In this document: one piece after another, positions 52,398-60,683 of the stretch
Layout of the letters: the number at the start of each line of letters is the position of its first letter
Position numbering within the stretch: position 1 is the first letter of the stretch
Assembly (NCBI GenBank): GCA_947454705.1
Contig: CANGKZ010000022.1
Span: forward strand, 16,809-80,808
Origin: Verrucomicrobiota bacterium
Lineage (GTDB): Bacteria; Verrucomicrobiota; Verrucomicrobiia; Limisphaerales; UBA9464
DNA length: 64,000 nucleotides
Reading direction: 5' to 3'
Translations under genes and position numbers: made by a program
Notes under the pieces: generated by a model
Seen by the model: only the letters and a program-made list of their open reading frames with translations
What the model was told of the DNA's origin: nothing
Databases searched by the model: none

Positions 52398-53318
52398 TTA
52401 TTGATCGCCCCACACCGACTTGATGTAGGCAAATCCGCGGGCGACGTCGTCGGGCGGCACTCCGGGCGAGAGTTCCAGCACCTTGATGTGGGACTCGTTG
52501 ACGAAGGGCTTGAGCGCGTCGTACTTGATCTCGCCGCATCCCGGGGGGCAATGGTCGTGCATGCCTTCGGGGGAAATCTGGACATCGTGCACGTGCAACC
52601 CGGCGAGCCGCGGAGCCAGGTTTTCCAAGTGCATCCGGTGATCAATGAAGCCGAGCTCCTGCTTGATCTGCGCGTGTCCGCAATCGTGCCAGTAGCGGAC
52701 GTTGTCCGGCAGCGCGGCGAGGAAGTAGGCGAGATCGTGATCGAAGGGAATTTCCTCCACGCCTTCGCGATTCTCAATGCCGAGCAGGAGTCCACGCTCC
52801 GCGGCCACACCGGCCAGGGCGCCGATCATGTCGAGGGAGAGGCGCATGGCCTCCTCTTTCTTCTTCTCGCGCTTGTTCTCTACCTCTTCGACCAGCTTGC
52901 GGTACTTGGGGGTTTCCTTCTGGCCTGCGAGCACCATTTCCTCCAGGCGATCCTGGTAGTCCTTGATGTCCACCTGTCCTGAGTGGAGCACGATGAGTTT
53001 TGCCTTCATCCGCTCGGCCATCTCGATGGTCTTGAGCGAGTGCTTCCAGGCGTATTCGCGCTCCCGGCGGTCCGTCGCGCTGAACTTGAAGATATTCGGC
53101 GCGGGGTAGTCGATGCCGATCGGCAGCGGGCAGAAATTATGCAGCGTGGAGATTTTGATCTCCCCGGCTTCCACGGCTTCGATGATGCCGGGGACCAGGC
53201 TGATGCGAATGCCGTGACTCAACTCGGCGTATTCGAAGCCGAGGTCGCGGATTTCACGGAGCATGGCGCGTCCATCAGTGTGACGGCCGGAGTTCCAACA
53301 GGATGACAGCGAGTACAT
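52398..53318 (-). CDS. Sugar phosphate isomerase/epimerase (TIM barrel)
   Basis: 306 residues from ATG 53318. AP endonuclease 2-type barrel: MLREIRDLGFEYAELSHGIR, LIVLHSGQV, GIENREGVEEIPF (metal-binding Glu), YWHDCGHAQIK (metal His/Asp) and HVHDVQI. These enzymes isomerise sugars such as xylose, hydroxypyruvate or inositol derivatives. The alternative start at 53378 (TTG) was rejected since its codons would lie inside a terminator hairpin. No SD is obvious; the gene is 36 bp upstream of the membrane protein on the same strand. Confidence 0.85.
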   Translation of the reverse strand: MYSLSSCWNSGRHTDGRAMLREIRDLGFEYAELSHGIRISLVPGIIEAVEAGEIKISTLHNFCPLPIGIDYPAPNIFKFSATDRREREYAWKHSLKTIEMAERMKAKLIVLHSGQVDIKDYQDRLEEMVLAGQKETPKYRKLVEEVENKREKKKEEAMRLSLDMIGALAGVAAERGLLLGIENREGVEEIPFDHDLAYFLAALPDNVRYWHDCGHAQIKQELGFIDHRMHLENLAPRLAGLHVHDVQISPEGMHDHCPPGCGEIKYDALKPFVNESHIKVLELSPGVPPDDVARGFAYIKSVWGDQ

Positions 53319-53324
53319 GTGAGC

Positions 53325-53364
53325 AGAAAAATGCCGGATGCGTCCGCCTAGGACAGCATCCGGC
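53325..53364 (-). terminator. Terminator of rpsU
   Basis: Stem GCCGGATGC/GCATCCGGC (53333-53341 and 53356-53364) followed on the minus strand by ATTTTTCTG. It separates rpsU from the isomerase gene whose ATG lies only 7 bp beyond the end of the T-run. Confidence 0.75.
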
Positions 53365-53376
53365 TGAATCCGGTTC

Positions 53377-53395
53377 AATCCTGCAGCGCAGGATT
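53377..53395 (-). other. Short perfect hairpin after rpsU
   Basis: AATCCTGC / GCAGGATT with a 3 nt loop, between the rpsU stop and the terminator. It may stabilise the 3' end of the mRNA. Confidence 0.45.
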
Positions 53396-53409
53396 TTCGA
53401 GGAGGCCGA

Positions 53410-53607
53410 TCAAGTGTCAGCGTACCGTGCGGACAGCATGGCGGAGAAGCGGGCCACCTTCAGCTTGCGGCGTCGCCGCTCGCTGGGCTTCTCATAATGG
53501 CGCTTCATGCGGATATCCTTGATGATGCTCTCACGATCCACCTTTTTCTTAAGGCGGCGCAGCGCACGATCAATAGGTTCGCCCTTTTTAAGTTTAACTT
53601 CGCTCAA
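53410..53607 (-). CDS. rpsU: 30S ribosomal protein S21
   Basis: 65 residues from TTG 53607. VKLKKGEPIDRALRRLKKKV then DRESIIKDIRMKRHYEKPSE is the S21 sequence almost without change, ending in basic RRRRKLKVARFSAM. S21 binds the 30S platform near the anti-Shine-Dalgarno. Candidate SD AGGAAAGGA lies about 11 bp upstream. A longer open frame to 53706 adds non-S21 residues and was rejected. It is followed by two hairpins, the second with a T-run. Confidence 0.92.
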   Translation of the reverse strand: MSEVKLKKGEPIDRALRRLKKKVDRESIIKDIRMKRHYEKPSERRRRKLKVARFSAMLSARYADT

Positions 53608-53845
53608 ATCACGTTCACGTCCTTTCCTCGGCGCGGTTCCACGGGGTGGACTCCGCGTCCCTGGGTCGAAACGACCCACGGAAAATCGATACGGACCTGT
53701 CGCCAAGTCCGTGGCGGGGGGACGGGAATACCCGATTCCCGGCGGGTAGCAAGCCCGGGTTTCGCGAAGTTTTGGTCAGCAGCCCGCAATTCCGAGCCTA
53801 TTTCATCGAGGTTTTCGATGAATTGCCCGAAAGCGTGGCCTGCTT

Positions 53846-54949
53846 TTAGGGACCTTTTAGACCGGATTCCATCCACGCCAGCATCCGTCGCCACATGTCG
53901 GGCGTGTAAACATGTCCGAGTCCTGGGTAGAGGATCGATTCAAACCCGTCCGGACGCCCGGTCAATGCCCACACGGGCTTCACCGCTTCCTCGATCCGAT
54001 GAATCCCGGGCACGGGTGAGCCTGAGTCCTGATCGCCGGTAAGGCAAAGCAGCGGGCGCGGCGCCGAAAGCGCGATCACGGCCTCGGTGTCAAAATGACG
54101 CAGCATGCCGGGAACGAAGTAGTAGATGCCATGCCCCTTCAGTCCTCCCGCGGCGATGAGGTCCTGATAGCGAGTCAGACACGCCACCGCCACGCCCGCC
54201 TTCAGCCGCTCATCGAGTGCCATTAGCCACCAGGACCGCGTGGCCCCCATGCTGATGCCAGTCACCCCCACGCGGGCCGGATCAATTTCAGGACGCGACA
54301 CGAGGTAATCCAACGCCATTCGGTCGTCGCGCAGCATCGCACCCCACATCGTCCGGCCTTGCCAAAAATGGTACTTAGCCCAGGACTGCTCCCCCGCCCC
54401 GTCGAGCGTTCCATCCGGCCCCCGGCCGTTCCGCTCCCCGAACCCGGGAGCATCGATCGCAATCACCGCAACCCCCCGCGCAATCAACGCATCGGCCGGA
54501 ACTTCGGGAGTGTGCTTGGATTCGAACAACTCCGATTTCCCGCCCCGATACTCCCCACCGTGCCAGTGGCAATACAGGATCGCCGGCACGCGTCCTTGGA
54601 ACTTTTTGGGAATCAGCAGCACTCCCGGCACGGTGTCGCCCAATCCGTTGTCGAAGGTGAATCGCTCCAGCGTGTATTGGCCGCGGTCCTCGCGCGACAG
54701 GGTCTTCACCACGGGCACCGACGGCCGCGCCGGAAAATCGCCGAGCAGGGTTTCCAGCTGCGATCGGATCTGCGAACGCCGGAGGTTCCACGCTTCGACG
54801 GACGACGGCACCTGAAACGTCGGCACCGGCGGCATCGATTTCAACCATCGTGCGGAATCGGGGGGAACACCGGGAACAGGATCGGCCACCGCGTCATTGG
54901 CGAGAAGGATCAGCACGGAGGCAAGCGAGGATCGCAGAAGCGGGTGCAT
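53846..54949 (-). CDS. Secreted alpha/beta hydrolase (acetyl-xylan esterase/dienelactone hydrolase type)
   Basis: 367 residues, ATG 54949. Signal peptide (SSLASVLILLANDAVA). Alpha/beta hydrolase fold with the nucleophile elbow GISMG (Ser233), a D-x-D region (GDQDSG, about 305-310) and His346 (PGLGHVYTP). Early GVLLIPKKFQGRVPAILYCH then WHGGEYRGGK places it with large esterases/peptidases like cephalosporin-C deacetylase and acyl-peptide hydrolase-related proteins of Verrucomicrobia and Planctomycetes. Likely cleaves acetyl or other esters on polysaccharides outside the cytoplasmic membrane. Confidence 0.85.
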   Translation of the reverse strand: MHPLLRSSLASVLILLANDAVADPVPGVPPDSARWLKSMPPVPTFQVPSSVEAWNLRRSQIRSQLETLLGDFPARPSVPVVKTLSREDRGQYTLERFTFDNGLGDTVPGVLLIPKKFQGRVPAILYCHWHGGEYRGGKSELFESKHTPEVPADALIARGVAVIAIDAPGFGERNGRGPDGTLDGAGEQSWAKYHFWQGRTMWGAMLRDDRMALDYLVSRPEIDPARVGVTGISMGATRSWWLMALDERLKAGVAVACLTRYQDLIAAGGLKGHGIYYFVPGMLRHFDTEAVIALSAPRPLLCLTGDQDSGSPVPGIHRIEEAVKPVWALTGRPDGFESILYPGLGHVYTPDMWRRMLAWMESGLKGP

Positions 54950-55052
54950 GGGCTCGTTGTACCCCCAGCTCCGGTCGGACTCCAATTCAACCCGACGAAG
55001 GTGCGACTATCCCCACGATCCGAGCGTCTCACCCCAAACCTCCAGAGACCGT

Positions 55053-55095
55053 TTGACGAAGGACTCAACCTCACATATTACGTGTGCGTATTATG
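55053..55095 (+). promoter_or_regulatory. Promoter and inverted repeat at the start of the antiporter gene
   Basis: TTGACG (55053-55058), 17 bp, TATTAC (55076-55081). A 9 bp inverted repeat with one mismatch (CATATTACG 55074-55082, TGTG loop, CGTATTATG 55087-55095) covers the -10 box and ends on the ATG at 55093. Transcription starting about 7 bp after the -10 box would give a leaderless or very short-leader mRNA. Confidence 0.5.
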
Positions 55096-56391
55096 TCGGC
55101 CTTTGACCTCTCCGTCCGATTTTTCCTCCAGCTCGCGGTGGTGCTGGGAGCGTGCCGCGTGGTGGGGCTCATCGCCCGGCGATTTGGCCAGCCGCAGGTG
55201 GTGGCCGAGATGATCACCGGAGTAATTCTTGGACCCTCGGTGTTCGGGCTGCTCTCCGCCAAGGCCGTGAGCGCGGGATTGTTGTCGGTCGATCCGCAAG
55301 CTTGGCTGTTCCCGAAGGAATCGAAGGTGATCTTTTTCGCGGTCAGCCAGATCGGACTGGCGATGTACATGTTCCTCGTAGGGGTGGAGTTCCGGACCGA
55401 TCTCTTTAGCTCCCGAATCCGTGCCGCAGCCTCAGTCTCGATTGCCGGGATGCTCGCCCCCTTTGCCCTCGGGGCGGCACTGGCCGTGTGGCTCGCCTCG
55501 TCCGGGGGATTCTTTACTCCGAAAGTGGAACGCTGGGAGGCGGTGTTGTTTCTCGGCGCTTCCATGTGCATTACCGCGTTTCCGATGCTGGCGCGCATTA
55601 TTGTCGAGCGCGGACTGTCGGGAACTTCGCTTGGTACCCTCGCCCTCGCGGCGGGGGCCATTGATGACGCGGCCGCCTGGTGCGTGTTGGCCATCGTTCT
55701 CGCCAGCTTCAAGGACGACTGGCGGATCGCCGCCTGGGCCATCGGTGGCGGAGTGGTGTATGCCACGCTGGTGCTGACGCTCGGACGCCGGCTGTTCGCC
55801 CGCATGGAACCGCTGACCCGCGCCAACGGAGGCCTCACGCAACCGATGCTCGCCGTCACCCTGATGGCAGTCATGCTGGGATCCTGGTTCACCGATGCGA
55901 TCGGCATCTACGCCGTGTTTGGCGCCTTCATTCTCGGCGTCGCCATGCCGCGTGGGGAATTCGCAGCCGCGCTCACGCGTCAACTCGAGCCCCTGCTAGT
56001 GGTATTCCTCCTGCCCACCTTCTTCACCTACTCGGGCCTGAACACCCGGCTGGACCTCGTGGACACGCCCCAGTTGTGGTTCATCGCAGCCATCGTTTTC
56101 CTGGCCGCCTGCCTCGGCAAAGGTGGGGCCTGCTGGGCAGCTGCGCGTTTGCACGGGGAGGACAACCGCACCGCGCTTGCCGTCGGCACCCTGATGAACG
56201 CCCGCGGCCTGATGGAGCTGATCATTCTCAACATCGGACTCGAACGCGGACTCATCACCCCGCAGCTCTTCTCCATCATGGTTGTGATGGCTGTCCTCAC
56301 CACCCTGCTCGCATCGCCCGTGTTCGAATGGGTGTACGGAACCACAGCCCGTGCCCGCGGGGATCTTGGGTCCCTGCCCTCCCGGTCCTAA
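55093..56391 (+). CDS. Cation:proton antiporter, CPA2 family
   Basis: 432 residues (GTG at 55084 adds three). About 12 hydrophobic helices. QVVAEMITGVILGPSVFG at the start, GAIDDAAAWCVLA with the DD pair of ion-binding aspartates in the middle, and GTLMNARGLMELIILNIGL in the C-terminal part are all typical of CPA2 Na+/H+ or K+/H+ exchangers. No TrkA-N or universal stress domain is attached, so it is a minimal exchanger. It stands alone downstream of the esterase on the opposite strand. Confidence 0.9.
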   Translation: MSAFDLSVRFFLQLAVVLGACRVVGLIARRFGQPQVVAEMITGVILGPSVFGLLSAKAVSAGLLSVDPQAWLFPKESKVIFFAVSQIGLAMYMFLVGVEFRTDLFSSRIRAAASVSIAGMLAPFALGAALAVWLASSGGFFTPKVERWEAVLFLGASMCITAFPMLARIIVERGLSGTSLGTLALAAGAIDDAAAWCVLAIVLASFKDDWRIAAWAIGGGVVYATLVLTLGRRLFARMEPLTRANGGLTQPMLAVTLMAVMLGSWFTDAIGIYAVFGAFILGVAMPRGEFAAALTRQLEPLLVVFLLPTFFTYSGLNTRLDLVDTPQLWFIAAIVFLAACLGKGGACWAAARLHGEDNRTALAVGTLMNARGLMELIILNIGLERGLITPQLFSIMVVMAVLTTLLASPVFEWVYGTTARARGDLGSLPSRS

Positions 56392-56449
56392 AAGATTCGC
56401 CCCAACGGGTGGTTTCCCCTCCGGTCCTGACCGGTTTTGGGCGCGTGAT

Positions 56450-56477
56450 TTGACAAATTCAAACACGCGTTTAAAAC
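56450..56477 (+). promoter_or_regulatory. Promoter with TetR-type palindromic operator
   Basis: TTGACA (56450-56455), 16 bp, TAAAAC (56472-56477). Spanning the spacer and -10 box is the 18 bp near-palindrome TTCAAACACGCGTTTAAA (56458-56475; mismatches at symmetric positions 3 and 8). This is the size and position expected of a TetR-family operator, so the regulator at 56496 probably represses itself and the exporter operon. Confidence 0.65.
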
Positions 56478-56495
56478 TCATGCTTGAACGAAGGC

Positions 56496-57224
56496 ATGGA
56501 CCACTCCTCACCACATTCAGGTTCAGGCGCGACTTCGGCACACGACGCCACACGACGCGCGCTGCTGAACGCGGCGGCCGACGTGTTCGCCGAGGTGGGG
56601 TTCCGCCAGGCCACCGTGCGCGACATCTGCAGCCGGGCCGGGGCCAATGTGGCGGCGGTCAATTATCATTTCGGAGACAAGGAATCGCTCTACGGCGAAG
56701 TGCTCGCAGAGCAGAACCGGATCGCGCTGGAGCTTCACCCGGTTCCCACGCCCAAATCTGGTACACCTCCGGAACTGCGGCTGGAGGAATTCATCCGGAG
56801 CTTTCTTCAGCGGGTGCTCTCCGAGGAACTCAGCGCCCGGCACGGCCGCATGATGGCCCGGGAAATGGTCGAGCCCACCCGGGCGCTCGACCGTCTGGTG
56901 GCGGAATCCATTCGTCCCACCTCCACAGCCCTCTTTGAAATCCTGCGCGATTTGGTCGGGCCGCGTGCTTCGAATGATTCCCTGCGCCTGCTCGGCATGA
57001 GCGTCGTCGGGCAGATCCTGTTCTACTGCCACTGCCAGCCGGTGCTGCAGCGACTGTTTCCCGACACTCCGTTCAACAGCGGGCAGCTCGAGCAGCTCAC
57101 CCGGCACATCACCGACTTCAGTCTCGCCGGTGTGCGGGGACTCAAGGCGGAAAAGGCGGATGAATCCCGCACCCCTCGTCCGAAACGCTTCCCGCGTCGT
57201 CAACCCACCCGTTCACGACGCTGA
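56496..57224 (+). CDS. TetR family regulator, CecR/YbiH-type C-terminal domain
   Basis: 242 residues from ATG 56496. N-terminal helix-turn-helix (LLNAAADVFAEVGFRQATVR then DICSRAGANVAAVNYHFGDK) is fully canonical, with the YHFGDKESLY end. The C-terminal half (EEFIRSFLQRVLSEELSARH, MVGQ-like MSVVGQILFYCHCQPVLQRL) resembles the DUF1956 domain of CecR/YbiH. It precedes the five exporter genes, which begin 39 bp after its stop, so it should control them in response to a toxic ligand. The last 20 residues are a basic, proline-rich tail (RTPRPKRFPRRQPTRSRR). Confidence 0.9.
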   Translation: MDHSSPHSGSGATSAHDATRRALLNAAADVFAEVGFRQATVRDICSRAGANVAAVNYHFGDKESLYGEVLAEQNRIALELHPVPTPKSGTPPELRLEEFIRSFLQRVLSEELSARHGRMMAREMVEPTRALDRLVAESIRPTSTALFEILRDLVGPRASNDSLRLLGMSVVGQILFYCHCQPVLQRLFPDTPFNSGQLEQLTRHITDFSLAGVRGLKAEKADESRTPRPKRFPRRQPTRSRR

Positions 57225-57263
57225 GCCCGGTCCAATCGTTTTCCAACTCCCTTCCTTTTTCCC

Positions 57264-58403
57264 ATGTTTCACCTCGCGTTGAGAATGCTGATGGGCGACC
57301 GCGCCAAGTACATCATGCTGGTGGGCGGGCTCACCTTCGCCGCCCTGCTGATGACCCAGCAGAATGCGGTCTTCCAGGGACTGCTGTCCTGGACCACGAG
57401 CCATCTGCGCAACATGCGGGCCTCCATCTGGGTGGTGGAGGCGCACGTCGATTACGCCAATGAAACCAAGCCCCTGCGCGATACCGACGTCAACCGCGTC
57501 CGCAGCGTGAAGGGCGTCGATTTTGCCGTGCCCATGTACCAGGGCATCCTCAAGGCCAAGGCCGCCGATGGCTCCGACAAGCAGATCATGCTTATCGGAC
57601 TTCACGGGGCGACGCTGTTCGGTCGCCCTCCCCAGATGCTTGCCGGAAGCCTGCAGCATCTCCGGCTGCCGAATACCGTGATCATCGATGAACTCGGGGT
57701 TCAGCGGTTGAGCGCCGGACGCAAGTCGCCGGTGAAGATCGGTGACACCTTTGAAATCAACGATCGCGAAGCCCGCATCGTGGGCATCTGCCGCACCGAG
57801 CGACACTTCTTCGGATATCCGTACGTGTTCAGCAGCTACGACCAGGCCCTGCAATACGCCCCGCGCCAGCGCAAGATGCTTTCGCTGATCCTGGCCGAAC
57901 CGAAGCCCGGCGTGACCCCGGCCGAGGTGGCCAAAAACATTGCCGCGGAGACCGGTCTCAAGGCCTACACGAGCGAGGAATTCGCCAAGGTCACCGTAGC
58001 CTACATCTGGAAAAACACCGGCATTCCCATGTCGTTCATGACCACGATCATTCTGGGATTCATCGTGGGCATCGCCGTGTCGGGACAAACCTTCTTCTCC
58101 TTCGTGCTGGAGAACCTCCGGCATCTCGGCGCGCTCAAAGCGATGGGAGCCAGCACCTGGATGCTCGCCCGCATGCTGCTTCTGCAGGCCTTCACCGTGG
58201 GCACGATCGGATACGGCATCGGCGTGGGTCTCGCCGCCCTGTTCGGGTTCGCCGTCCTGCCCGTGGGACAGCCGCCGTTTTTGCTCGAGGCGAGTTCCAT
58301 GATCAAAACCGCCGTGGCCATCGTGATCATGTGCTGCTTCTCCGCCGCGCTGGGCATTCGAAAGGTCGCGAAACTCGAACCCGCCATCGTGTTCCGCGGA
58401 TAA
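57264..58403 (+). CDS. ABC transporter permease, MacB/DevC-like (FtsX fold)
   Basis: 379 residues. One N-terminal helix (YIMLVGGLTFAALLMTQQNA), an extracytoplasmic domain (about 60-245) and three C-terminal helices (MSFMTTIILGFIVGIAVSGQ; AFTVGTIGYGIGVGLAALFG; AVAIVIMCCFSAALG), the FtsX/MacB topology of the DevC type. It lacks its own nucleotide-binding domain; that is supplied by the ATPase gene two places on. Likely couples ATP hydrolysis to export across the envelope with the HlyD and TolC proteins. First gene after the regulator. Confidence 0.88.
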   Translation: MFHLALRMLMGDRAKYIMLVGGLTFAALLMTQQNAVFQGLLSWTTSHLRNMRASIWVVEAHVDYANETKPLRDTDVNRVRSVKGVDFAVPMYQGILKAKAADGSDKQIMLIGLHGATLFGRPPQMLAGSLQHLRLPNTVIIDELGVQRLSAGRKSPVKIGDTFEINDREARIVGICRTERHFFGYPYVFSSYDQALQYAPRQRKMLSLILAEPKPGVTPAEVAKNIAAETGLKAYTSEEFAKVTVAYIWKNTGIPMSFMTTIILGFIVGIAVSGQTFFSFVLENLRHLGALKAMGASTWMLARMLLLQAFTVGTIGYGIGVGLAALFGFAVLPVGQPPFLLEASSMIKTAVAIVIMCCFSAALGIRKVAKLEPAIVFRG

Positions 58404-58525
58404 CTGCAGGCCCGCACGACCAACGATCCTCCTCAACGGTGTCCACCTCACCCTCATCTTCCTCGCCGACGGGCGGCTCACAGCCGGCGCGACGCGACTC
58501 CGCAAGCCCTTTGCGGAAGGCGCGC

Positions 58526-58789
58526 GTGATTCCCAAAATTGATGCCACGCGTTGCGAGGCCAAGGGACCTTGCGTTCAGCAGTGTCCGGAGAACGTGTTC
58601 GAAATCCGACGCCTCACCGATGCCGAACGCGCCGCGCTGCCGTTGATGTCCCGCCTCAAAGTTTGGGTTCACGGAGGCAAACAAGGATTCGTTGCCCGCC
58701 CCGAGGCATGCGCCGGCTGTGGACGCTGCGTGCCGGCCTGTCCTGAAAACGCCATTTCACTTCACCCCGTCCGCGCCGATTTCGCATGA
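58526..58789 (+). CDS. Small ferredoxin, seven-iron-like
   Basis: 87 residues from GTG 58526 (GGAAGG Shine-Dalgarno 6 bp upstream). Two cluster motifs: C-x5-C-x3-CP (RCEAKGPCVQQCP) and the full C-x2-C-x2-C-x3-CP (CAGCGRCVPACP). The first lacks the second Cys of a normal 4Fe-4S site, so a 3Fe-4S plus 4Fe-4S pair is likely. A 30-residue loop joins the two. It overlaps the ATPase start by 4 bp (ATGA), so it belongs to the exporter operon, although no redox enzyme is present there. Confidence 0.85.
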   Translation: MIPKIDATRCEAKGPCVQQCPENVFEIRRLTDAERAALPLMSRLKVWVHGGKQGFVARPEACAGCGRCVPACPENAISLHPVRADFA

Positions 58790-59550
58790 ATGCCAGCCCC
58801 GTCCAACATCAGCAGGTGGAATCCAACGCCGCGAAACCGGCGGTCTTCGTCCGCGGGGTTACCAAGACCTTTGGCGTCGGCGACAGCCGGACCGTGGCGC
58901 TGAAGGGCGTCGATTTTGAAACCCGCGAGGGCGAGCTTCACCTGGTCGTGGGCCCCAGCGGATGCGGCAAAACCACCCTTCTGAGCGTGGTCGCCGGCAC
59001 TCTCGATTGGGACGCCGGGGAAATAGAGGTCCTCGGCACGCGCCTCAATGGAATGCGCAAGGGCGCGGTCACCGCATTCCGCGGCAAACACATCGGATTC
59101 ATTTTCCAGCAGTTCAACCTCATCCCCACCCTCACCTGCATTGAGAACGTCAGCGTTCCGTTGCTGTTGAACGGAGTGTCGCGCCAAAAGGCCGAGGCGA
59201 CCGCTGCCGAACTGCTCAGCCGGGTGGGCCTGGGCGACAAGGGCAAGAAGCGTCCCACGGAACTCTCCGGCGGACAGCAACAGCGCGTGGCCATCGCCCG
59301 CGCCCTGAGCCACGAACCGCGATTGATCATCTGCGACGAACCCACCAGCGCACTCGATCGCGACACCGGGCACCACATCATGGACCTGCTCAGCACGGCC
59401 GCGCGCGCTCCGGGCCGATGCGTGATCATCGTCACCCACGATCCGCGAACCTACGGGTATGCCGATCGCATCACCGAAATGGAAGACGGCCGCGTGGGCC
59501 AGGTCCTTGAAGGCACCGCCTTGCAACATTTCGTCGATCAACACTCCTGA
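58786..59550 (+). CDS. ABC transporter ATP-binding protein, LolD/MacB/DevA-like
   Basis: 254 residues. Walker A GPSGCGKTT (56-64), Q-loop FIFQQFNLIPTL, signature LSGGQQQR (160-167) and Walker B LIICDEPTSALD (180-191), with the H-loop THDPR at the end of the domain. Short N-terminal extension. It is the energy subunit of the exporter with the permease at 57264; the ferredoxin gene sits between the two. Translational coupling to the ferredoxin by overlap. Confidence 0.92.
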   Translation: MNASPVQHQQVESNAAKPAVFVRGVTKTFGVGDSRTVALKGVDFETREGELHLVVGPSGCGKTTLLSVVAGTLDWDAGEIEVLGTRLNGMRKGAVTAFRGKHIGFIFQQFNLIPTLTCIENVSVPLLLNGVSRQKAEATAAELLSRVGLGDKGKKRPTELSGGQQQRVAIARALSHEPRLIICDEPTSALDRDTGHHIMDLLSTAARAPGRCVIIVTHDPRTYGYADRITEMEDGRVGQVLEGTALQHFVDQHS

Positions 59551-59564
59551 TCCCCGCCTTTCCT

Positions 59565-59619
59565 GAACTCCGATCTTCGATCTCCGAACTTCGAACACCG
59601 AACACCGAACTCCGAACCC
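59565..59619. repeat. Tandem heptamer array inside an operon
   Basis: Eight units of CGAACNC/GAACTCC type 7-mers fill the 77 bp gap between the ATPase and HlyD genes. Units vary at two or three positions. Confidence 0.8.
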
Positions 59620-59627
59620 AGATTCTC

Positions 59628-60602
59628 ATGCTCTTCCGAAAAGTTTCCTTCTACCTCGCCATCGCCGGCGTGGTCGCTGCAGCGCTTTTGGTTCAAAAGA
59701 TGAAGCAGCGTCCGCCCAGCCCCGGGCCGGAATCGCCCCCCGCGCGCTCGCCTTACGAGGACACCGTGGCCGCCACTGGTCTGGTGGAAGCGGCGCGGGA
59801 GAACGTGAAGATCGCTTCGCCGAAGAGCGGACTCGTAACCCGCGTGGCAGTGAAGGTCGGCGACCGTGTCAAGGCGGGCGACCTCCTGTTCCAGCTCGAC
59901 GACCGGGAAGTGCGCGCCCGCGTCGCGGCCATGGAGGCCCAGCTTGAATCGATGAAATCCACCCTCGCGGTGGAGGAAGTCACCGCGGCCGACTGGACGG
60001 ACCAAGTCGAGCGCTTCAGCAAACTGGAACGCGACAAGGTGGCCACCGAGGATGAGTTGAAGCGCCGCCAGTTCAATCTGCAGGCCGCGCGCGCCCGGGT
60101 CGCATCGACCAAGGCCGCGATCCTTGCGTCAAATCGTCAACTGGAACAGGCACGTACCGATCTTGAAATCCTGTCCGTCCGCGCCCCCCGGGATGGCCAG
60201 CTGCTCCAGGTCAACGTTCGCGAAGGGGAATTCGCCACCGCAGCCGCGATGACCGGCGATCCGCTGATGCTTCTGGGCGACGTCGAAAGCCTCCAGGTTC
60301 GCGCCGAGGTGGACGAACAAAACGCCGTTTACGTCGATGTGAAACAAAGTGCCCAGGGTTCGCTCAAGGGCCATGCGGATCTTCGCATGCCGTTGAAATT
60401 CGTTCGCATCGAACCCTACGTAGTGCCCAAGCGCAGCCTCACCGGCGACAGCTTGGAACGCGTGGACACCCGCGTGCTCCAGATCGTGTTCGAGTTTGAA
60501 CGCCCCAAATTCCCAGTCTATGTGGGGCAGCAAGTGGACGTATTCATCGCCCGCGCCGGATCCCCCACTCCGTCGAAGCCAGCAGCCGAACCCATGCGGT
60601 AA
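59628..60602 (+). CDS. HlyD-type periplasmic adaptor (membrane fusion protein)
   Basis: 324 residues with a signal anchor (YLAIAGVVAAALLVQKM). Lipoyl half-motifs flank a helical hairpin: NVKIASPKSGLVTRVAVKVG, then DRVKAGDLLFQLDDREVRAR, a coiled coil (about 100-175: AMEAQLESMKST ... STKAAILASNRQLEQA), then LSVRAPRDGQLLQVNVREGE. A beta-barrel domain with QSAQGSLKGHADLRMPLKFV and a final PVYVGQQVDVFI follow. It joins the inner-membrane ABC unit to the TolC channel. Same strand, 78 bp after the ATPase stop. Confidence 0.9.
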   Translation: MLFRKVSFYLAIAGVVAAALLVQKMKQRPPSPGPESPPARSPYEDTVAATGLVEAARENVKIASPKSGLVTRVAVKVGDRVKAGDLLFQLDDREVRARVAAMEAQLESMKSTLAVEEVTAADWTDQVERFSKLERDKVATEDELKRRQFNLQAARARVASTKAAILASNRQLEQARTDLEILSVRAPRDGQLLQVNVREGEFATAAAMTGDPLMLLGDVESLQVRAEVDEQNAVYVDVKQSAQGSLKGHADLRMPLKFVRIEPYVVPKRSLTGDSLERVDTRVLQIVFEFERPKFPVYVGQQVDVFIARAGSPTPSKPAAEPMR

Positions 60603-60683
60603 GTCGCAGGAATTCAGCCGCCACCGATCTGTTTCCAACTCCGATTTGACCCCGCTCCGCGCCACCCCGAATCTACCGACCTC

